DNA of 64,000 bases from positions 930,001 to 994,000 of the forward strand of contig NZ_VDQT01000001.1 of the NCBI RefSeq assembly GCF_007667275.1, in the 5' to 3' direction. Position 1 is the stretch's first letter. Each line of letters opens with the position of its first letter. Positions 58,733-64,000 of the stretch are shown piece after piece. The translations under genes and the position numbers were made by a program. The notes beneath the pieces are model-generated. The model ran no database searches and was not told where the DNA came from. It saw nothing but the letters and a program-made list of their open reading frames with translations. This DNA is from Stenotrophomonas rhizophila (GTDB lineage: Bacteria; Pseudomonadota; Gammaproteobacteria; Xanthomonadales; Xanthomonadaceae).

Positions 58733-61700
58733 ATGACCACTTCCCGTTTCGTACATCTGCACGTCCACACCGAATTTTCGCTGGCGGATTCGACCATCCG
58801 TGTCCCGGCGAAACCGGATCAGGCTGACCCGAAAAAGGCCAAGCAGGCCAACCTGCTCAGCCGCGCCGTCGAACTGAACCTGCCCGCACTGGCAGTGACC
58901 GACCTGAACAACCTGTTCGCCCTGGTCAAGTTCTACAAGGCCGCTGAAACCGTCGGCATCAAACCGATCGCCGGCGCCGACATCATGATCGCCGAAGAGG
59001 GCATGACCCCCTGGCGCATGACCCTGCTGTGCCGCGACCGCGAAGGCTACCTCAGCCTGTCGCGCCTGCTCACCCGCGCCTGGATGGAAGGCCACCGCCC
59101 TGAAGGCGGCGTCGCCGTGCATCCCGACTGGCTCAAGGCCGGCTGCCACAACCTGTTCGCCCTTGCCGGCCGCGACAGCCTCGCCGGGCGCCTGGCCGGC
59201 GACGGCCGCCATGACCTTGCCGAACAGCAGCTTGCCGACTGGCAGCGCGTATTCGGCGATGGCCTGCACCTGGAACTGACCCGCACCGGCCGCGACGGCG
59301 AAGAAGCCTTCAACCAGTTCGCCCTGGTCGCCGCCGGCCAGCGTGGCTTGCCGGTCATCGCCAGCAACGACGTCCGCTTCCTGCGCCCCGACGACTTCAG
59401 CGCCCATGAAGCGCGCGTCTGCATTTCCTCCGGCCGCGTCCTCGACGACCCCAAGCGCCCGCGCGACTACAGCGACCAGCAGTACCTGAAATCGCCCGAG
59501 GAAATGTGCGCCCTGTTCGCCGACATTCCCGACGCGATCGACAACACCCTCGCGCTGGCCGAACGCTGCAACATGGAAATGCGGCTGGGCACCTACTTCC
59601 TGCCCGACTACCCGGTGCCCGACAACGAGACGCTGGACAGCTGGATCTGCAGCGAATCGCGCAAGGGCCTGGAAGCGCGCCTGGAGAAGAACCCGCTCGC
59701 CGACGGCAAGACCCGCGAAGATTACTTCGAACGCCTCGAATTCGAACTGGCCACCATCATCAAGATGGGTTTCCCCGGCTACTTCCTGATCGTGGCCGAC
59801 TTCATCCAGTGGGGGAAGGGCCAGGGCATCCCGATCGGGCCCGGCCGTGGTTCCGGTGCCGGCTCGCTCGTCGCCTGGGCCCTGCAGATCACCGACCTCG
59901 ACCCGATTCCGTACAACCTGCTGTTCGAACGGTTCCTCAACCCCGAACGCGTGTCGATGCCCGACTTCGACATCGACTTCTGCATGGATCGCCGCGACGA
60001 AGTCATCGACTACGTCGCGCGCAAGTACGGCCGCGAACGCGTCAGCCAGATCATCACCTACGGCACCATGGCCGCCAAGGCCGTGGTGCGCGACTCCGGG
60101 CGCGTACTCGGCTTCCCGTACGGCCTGGTCGACGGCGTGTCCAAGCTCATCCCCAACATCCTGGGCATCTCGCTCAAGGATGCCATGGGCGAAGGCAAGG
60201 ACTCGGAAATGGCATCGCCGGAGCTGATCCAGCGCTACCAGAACGAAGACGACGTGCGCGACCTGATCGACCTGGCGCGCCAGCTCGAAGACCTCACCCG
60301 CAACGCCGGCAAGCACGCCGGCGGCGTGGTGATCGCGCCCGAACCGCTGGCCGAATTCTGCCCCCTGTTCGCCGAACACGACGAAAGCGGGCGCGGCCGC
60401 AACCCGGTCACCCAGTTCGACAAGAACGACGTCGAAGAAATCGGCCTGGTGAAGTTCGACTTCCTGGGCCTGCGCACGCTGACCATCATCGACTGGGCGG
60501 TCAAGGCGATCAACAAGCGCCATGCGCGCGCCGGCATCCCGCCGGTGGACATCACCGCCATTCCGCTCGACGACGCCCCCACCTACAAAGACATCTTCGC
60601 CAACGGCAACACCGGCGCCGTGTTCCAGTTCGAATCCTCTGGCATGCGCCGCCTGCTGAAGGACGCGCGCCCCGACCGTTTCGAAGACCTGATCGCCCTG
60701 GTATCGCTGTACCGTCCCGGCCCGATGGACCTGATTCCTTCCTTCAACGCGCGTAAGCACGGCCAGGAAGAAATCATCTATCCCGATCCGCGTACCGAAG
60801 CGATCCTGAAAGACACCTACGGCATCATGGTGTACCAGGAGCAGGTCATGCAGATGGCGCAGATCGTGGGCGGCTACTCGCTCGGCGGCGCCGACCTGCT
60901 GCGCCGCGCGATGGGCAAGAAAGTGCCGGCCGAAATGGCCAAGCACCGCGAGATCTTCCGCGAAGGTGCCGCCAAGGGCGGCGTCGACGGCCCCAAGGCC
61001 GACGAAATCTTCGACCTGATGGAGAAGTTCGCCGGCTACGGCTTCAACAAGTCGCACGCCGCCGCCTACGCCCTCGTCAGCTACCAGACCGCCTGGCTGA
61101 AGAAGCACTACCCGGCCGAATTCATGGCCGCGACCCTGTCCTCGGACATGGACAACACCGACAAGGTGGTCGGCTTCCTGGCCGAAGTGCGCAACCTCGG
61201 CCTGACCGTACTGCCGCCGCGCGTCAACGAATCGGCCTACATGTTCGAAGCGTCCAGCGCCGACACCATCCAGTACGGACTCGGCGCGATCAAGGGTGTC
61301 GGCCAGGGCGCGTGCGAAGCGGTGGTCGACGAGCGCCTCGCCAAGGGCCGCTACCAGTCGCTGCTCGACTTCTGCATGCGCATCGAGTCCGGCAAGCTCA
61401 ATCGGCGCACGCTGGAAGCGATGATCAACTGCGGCGCGCTCGATGGCCTCGGCAAGAATCGCGCATCGCTGATGCTGCAGCTGCCCGAAGTGCTCAAGGC
61501 CACCGACCAGATGTCGCGCGAGAAGGCCTCCGGGCAGAACTCGCTGTTCGGCGCACCTGATCCGGTCAGCACCGCCCTGCAGCTGGACCTGCCCGAGGCC
61601 AAGGAATGGCCGCTGGGCCAGCTGCTCGACGGCGAGCGCGAAACCCTGGGCTTCTACCTCAGCGGCCATCCGTTCGACCCGCATGCCGACGACGTCAAGG

Positions 61701-62314
61701 AACTGGTCGGCACCGACCTGGGCATGCTGGAGAAGCTCATCCCGCCTGCCCGTCCCAGCAAGGACGGCGAGAAGCGCGCCTGGCGCCAGGAAACCCCGGT
61801 GATCCTGGCCGGGCTGGTGGTCGGCGTGCGCCGCAAAGGCGAAAGCCAGATCTTCATGCAGCTCGAAGACGGCAAGGGTCGGGTCGAGTGCAGCGCCTTC
61901 ACCGATGGCCTGGCCGAGTTCGGCCACCTGATGACCAAGGACCGCATCCTGGTGGTCAAGGGCGGCCTGCGCGAAGACGAATTCAACGGCGGTTATGCCC
62001 TGCGCATCCGTCAGTGCTGGGACTTCGAGGAAATCTGCGCCAATTACGCCACCCGCCTCTCGCTCCGCCTCGACCTGCGCCAGGGCGAGCCGGTGTGGGG
62101 CCGGGTCAACGCCCTGCTCGACCGCCACCGTCCCGGCCGCACCCCCCTGCGCCTGGACCTGCTGCTGGGCTCCGAGCAGGGCCCGGTGGCCGGCATGCTG
62201 GACGTGGCCGGCGACGTCGCCGTGCGCGTGGACAGCCAGCTGGTGGACGCGCTGCGGGCCGACCCGGCCGTGCGCACGCTCAAAGTCCGGTACAGCCCGC
62301 CATGGGCGAATTGA
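58733..62314 (+). CDS. dnaE: DNA polymerase III alpha subunit
   Basis: 1193 residues. The N-terminal PHP domain starts FVHLHVHTEFSLADSTIRVP. The C-family polymerase core has [21 protein letters not shown] and the catalytic aspartates in RVSMPDFDIDFCMDRRDEV. A tandem helix-hairpin-helix region, an OB domain near 1000-1080 and the tau-binding tail follow. It is the replicative polymerase catalytic subunit. Its place between rnhB and accA matches the usual proteobacterial order, but an island of about 630 bp precedes it, implying its own promoter. Confidence 0.98.
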   Translation: MTTSRFVHLHVHTEFSLADSTIRVPAKPDQADPKKAKQANLLSRAVELNLPALAVTDLNNLFALVKFYKAAETVGIKPIAGADIMIAEEGMTPWRMTLLCRDREGYLSLSRLLTRAWMEGHRPEGGVAVHPDWLKAGCHNLFALAGRDSLAGRLAGDGRHDLAEQQLADWQRVFGDGLHLELTRTGRDGEEAFNQFALVAAGQRGLPVIASNDVRFLRPDDFSAHEARVCISSGRVLDDPKRPRDYSDQQYLKSPEEMCALFADIPDAIDNTLALAERCNMEMRLGTYFLPDYPVPDNETLDSWICSESRKGLEARLEKNPLADGKTREDYFERLEFELATIIKMGFPGYFLIVADFIQWGKGQGIPIGPGRGSGAGSLVAWALQITDLDPIPYNLLFERFLNPERVSMPDFDIDFCMDRRDEVIDYVARKYGRERVSQIITYGTMAAKAVVRDSGRVLGFPYGLVDGVSKLIPNILGISLKDAMGEGKDSEMASPELIQRYQNEDDVRDLIDLARQLEDLTRNAGKHAGGVVIAPEPLAEFCPLFAEHDESGRGRNPVTQFDKNDVEEIGLVKFDFLGLRTLTIIDWAVKAINKRHARAGIPPVDITAIPLDDAPTYKDIFANGNTGAVFQFESSGMRRLLKDARPDRFEDLIALVSLYRPGPMDLIPSFNARKHGQEEIIYPDPRTEAILKDTYGIMVYQEQVMQMAQIVGGYSLGGADLLRRAMGKKVPAEMAKHREIFREGAAKGGVDGPKADEIFDLMEKFAGYGFNKSHAAAYALVSYQTAWLKKHYPAEFMAATLSSDMDNTDKVVGFLAEVRNLGLTVLPPRVNESAYMFEASSADTIQYGLGAIKGVGQGACEAVVDERLAKGRYQSLLDFCMRIESGKLNRRTLEAMINCGALDGLGKNRASLMLQLPEVLKATDQMSREKASGQNSLFGAPDPVSTALQLDLPEAKEWPLGQLLDGERETLGFYLSGHPFDPHADDVKELVGTDLGMLEKLIPPARPSKDGEKRAWRQETPVILAGLVVGVRRKGESQIFMQLEDGKGRVECSAFTDGLAEFGHLMTKDRILVVKGGLREDEFNGGYALRIRQCWDFEEICANYATRLSLRLDLRQGEPVWGRVNALLDRHRPGRTPLRLDLLLGSEQGPVAGMLDVAGDVAVRVDSQLVDALRADPAVRTLKVRYSPPWAN

Positions 62315-62319
62315 TCCAG

Positions 62320-62343
62320 GTAGCGCCGGGACCCGCCCCGGCT
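62320..62343 (+). repeat. Degenerate GTAG-headed REP element
   Basis: GTAGCGCCGGGACCCGCCCCGGC, an imperfect palindrome five bp after the dnaE stop. Confidence 0.5.
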
Positions 62344-62426
62344 GGGGTGTTCCACCAGACGACCCCGTACGGGGCATTTAGACGCATTCGGCTACACTTT
62401 CCCTCTTTTCTTCACGACGGCTTCCG

Positions 62427-63386
62427 ATGAATCCGAACTACCTCGACTTCGAGCAACCCATCGCTGATCTGGAGGCAAAGATCCAGGAGCTGCGCAGCGC
62501 AAGCGCCGGCCCGGCGGTCAATGTCGAAGCCGAAGTACGCACCCTGCAGGACAAGCTGCGGCTGCGTACCGCCCAGATCTTCCGCAACCTGACCTCGTGG
62601 CAGGTGCTGCAGCTGGCCCGGCATCCCTCGCGCCCCTACACCGCCGACTACATCCGGATCATCTGCGATGAGTTCCAGGAGCTTGCCGGCGACCGTGCCT
62701 TCGCCGACGACAAGGCGATCATCGGCGGTCTGGCCCGCATCGGCGGTCGCCCGGTCATGCTGATCGGCCACCAGAAGGGCCGCGACACCAAGGAAAAGAT
62801 CAAGCGCAACTTCGGCATGCCCAAGCCGGAGGGCTACCGCAAGGCGCTGCGCCTGATGAAGATGGCCGAGCGCTTCGGCCTGCCGGTGCTGACCCTGATC
62901 GACACTGCCGGCGCCTGGCCGGGTATCGACGCCGAATCGCGCGGCCAGTCCGAAGCGATCGCGCGCAACCTGATGGAAATGGCCGAACTGAAGGTGCCGG
63001 TGATCTGCACCGTGATCGGCGAAGGCGGCTCCGGCGGCGCGCTGGCGCTGGGCGTGGGCGACCGCACCCTGATGCTGGAGTACAGCGTGTATTCGACCAT
63101 CAGCCCGGAAGGCTGCGCCTCGATCCTGTGGAAGGACGCAGGCAAGGCCAAGGACGCCGCCGAACAGCTGGGCCTGACCGCCCCGCGCCTGAAGAGCCTG
63201 GGCCTGGTCGACAAGGTGGTGCGCGAGCCGACCGGCGGCGCCCACCGCAACCCGAACCAGATGGCCAAGCGCTTGAAAGCGGTGCTGCTCAACGAGCTGG
63301 ATACGCTGGAAAAGCTGTCCACCGAGGACCTGCTGCAGAAGCGCTACGAGCGCCTGCGCGGGTATGGGGCGTACGAAACGGCCTGA
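62427..63386 (+). CDS. accA: Acetyl-CoA carboxylase, carboxyltransferase alpha subunit
   Basis: 319 residues. N-terminal helical region [19 protein letters not shown], then the crotonase-like carboxyltransferase fold with [22 protein letters not shown] and [19 protein letters not shown]. With AccD it transfers carboxylate from biotin to acetyl-CoA, the first step of fatty acid synthesis. A terminator follows. The 112-bp gap to dnaE suggests a separate promoter. Confidence 0.98.
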   Translation: MNPNYLDFEQPIADLEAKIQELRSASAGPAVNVEAEVRTLQDKLRLRTAQIFRNLTSWQVLQLARHPSRPYTADYIRIICDEFQELAGDRAFADDKAIIGGLARIGGRPVMLIGHQKGRDTKEKIKRNFGMPKPEGYRKALRLMKMAERFGLPVLTLIDTAGAWPGIDAESRGQSEAIARNLMEMAELKVPVICTVIGEGGSGGALALGVGDRTLMLEYSVYSTISPEGCASILWKDAGKAKDAAEQLGLTAPRLKSLGLVDKVVREPTGGAHRNPNQMAKRLKAVLLNELDTLEKLSTEDLLQKRYERLRGYGAYETA

Positions 63387-63409
63387 TCTGACGCTGCGAT
63401 TGAGGCGAC

Positions 63410-63439
63410 AAAAAACCGGGCCTTGCGCCCGGTTTTTTT
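63410..63439 (+). terminator. Intrinsic terminator of accA
   Basis: AAAAAACCGGGC, loop, GCCCGG and seven T residues, starting 23 bp after the stop codon. Confidence 0.92.
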
Positions 63440-63457
63440 GTCTTCGTCCGGATGGCT

Positions 63458-63524
63458 CAGCCACGCAGGGCGTGGCTCTACGGCATTCTGGTGCCCGGCG
63501 TAGAGCCACGCCCTGCGTGGCTGC
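63458..63524. repeat. Inverted pair of GTAG-headed REP elements
   Basis: A unit CAGCCACGC...GTGGCTCTAC at 63458-63481 is mirrored by GTAGAGCCACGCCCTGCGTG at 63500-63524. It lies between the convergent accA and hemJ genes. Confidence 0.82.
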
Positions 63525-63539
63525 GCAATGCCGGGTCGC

Positions 63540-63995
63540 TCAGAACGGCTTGGCCAACACCAGCCACACCACCCCGATGAACAACACCAGCGGCAGCTCA
63601 TTGAACCAGCGCAGCGCGCGCGACGACGGCAGCACCCTGCCCTTCACCGCGCCCTTGAGCAGGCGCCCGGTCCAGCTGAAATACACCAGCAGCAGCACCA
63701 CCAGCCCCAGCTTGGCATGCAGCCAGCCCGCCGCCCCCGGCGCGACCATCGTGGGGAAGTCCGGAATCACCTTGTAGCCCAGCCACAGCACCAGCCCCAG
63801 CACCAGCGCGATGCCAAACATCATGTGCCCGAACCGGTACAGGCGCAGGCCCATCAGCTGCAGCCGCTCGATCACCGGCAGCTGGCCGGCGGTCTCGCTC
63901 AGGTTGACCAGGATCCGCGGCAGATAGAACACCGCCGCCATCCACGCCACCACGAACACCAGGTGGAAGGTCTTGACCCAGTAGTAGGACTGCAT
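63540..63995 (-). CDS. hemJ: HemJ-like protoporphyrinogen IX oxidase (CopD/UPF0093-related)
   Basis: 151 residues with four to five membrane helices. The first helix has the family motif VKTFHLVFVVAWMAAVFYLPRIL, including the conserved His11, and LRLYRFGHMMFGIALVLG follows. Proteins of this family oxidise protoporphyrinogen IX in heme synthesis in bacteria lacking HemG and HemY. The start is the ATG at 63995, five bp from the window edge, so a longer N-terminus cannot be excluded. Confidence 0.8.
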   Translation of the reverse strand: MQSYYWVKTFHLVFVVAWMAAVFYLPRILVNLSETAGQLPVIERLQLMGLRLYRFGHMMFGIALVLGLVLWLGYKVIPDFPTMVAPGAAGWLHAKLGLVVLLLVYFSWTGRLLKGAVKGRVLPSSRALRWFNELPLVLFIGVVWLVLAKPF

Positions 63996-64000
63996 GCGCT

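Noticed and set aside
58718..62377. 1219-codon open frame antisense to dnaE
   Set aside because: Shadow frame; dnaE carries its complete catalytic motifs.

Overview
The window is a chromosomal segment of a high-GC gammaproteobacterium of the family Xanthomonadaceae, most likely Stenotrophomonas. The reasons are the two tripartite efflux operons in the layouts known from S. maltophilia (MacRS/MacABC and EmrRCAB), the many GTAG-headed REP (SMAG-type) palindromes between genes, and the order rpsB-tsf-pyrH-frr-uppS-cdsA-dxr-rseP-bamA-lpxD-fabZ-lpxA-lpxB-rnhB-dnaE-accA. I see no prophage, integron, CRISPR array, rRNA or intact insertion sequence.

Layout. 1-5.3 kb: the end-truncated gene of an OmpR-type response regulator, divergent from a macA-macB-outer membrane factor operon. 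5.3-9.3 kb: rnr, a small GFA-family gene and rlmB, all on the minus strand. 9.4-10.7 kb: three identical tRNA-Leu(CAG) cassettes, each with its own promoter and terminator, with a glutathione S-transferase gene between the first two. 10.7-11.4 kb: a gene-free island with two long hairpin elements. 11.4-16.1 kb: the emrRCAB operon on the minus strand, divergent from parC (16.3-18.6 kb). 18.7-25 kb: a non-heme ferritin, a penicillin-acylase-family enzyme, a cation:proton antiporter and asnB. 25-31.4 kb: a Sel1-repeat lipoprotein, a Qnr-like pentapeptide protein, dapE with an ArsC-like gene, an unrecognised 545-residue protein, and dapD. 31.4-34.9 kb: glnD and map. 35.1-40.9 kb: a Csu-type chaperone-usher pilus operon with two chaperones. 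40.9-63.4 kb: the translation, isoprenoid, lipid A and replication block listed above, interrupted by an AIM24-family gene and an HDOD-GGDEF gene. A HemJ-like gene lies at the right end.

Two observations stand out. First, asnB on the minus strand is preceded by a 32-codon open frame that packs eight Asn codons into twelve positions, followed by an intrinsic terminator. The end of the frame contains a near-copy of the terminator's 3' arm. This is the architecture of a ribosome-mediated asparagine attenuator. Second, two gene-free islands (10.8-11.2 and 58.2-58.6 kb) each carry a divergent pair of long-armed hairpin elements. These share an inner hairpin with an invariant ATGGAT loop and variable but self-complementary stems, plus a conserved tail. 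The same-strand bias of G-U pairs in their arms suggests selection on an RNA fold. A separate nested inverted repeat with 43-bp arms fills the bamA-lpxD gap.

Most operons are tightly coupled by ATGA/GTGA overlaps (macABC, emrRC, dapE with the ArsC-like gene, lpxD-fabZ-lpxA-lpxB-rnhB). Start codons were chosen by homology to known protein N-termini, ribosome binding sites and overlaps. All calls are from reading the sequence; no database search was run.
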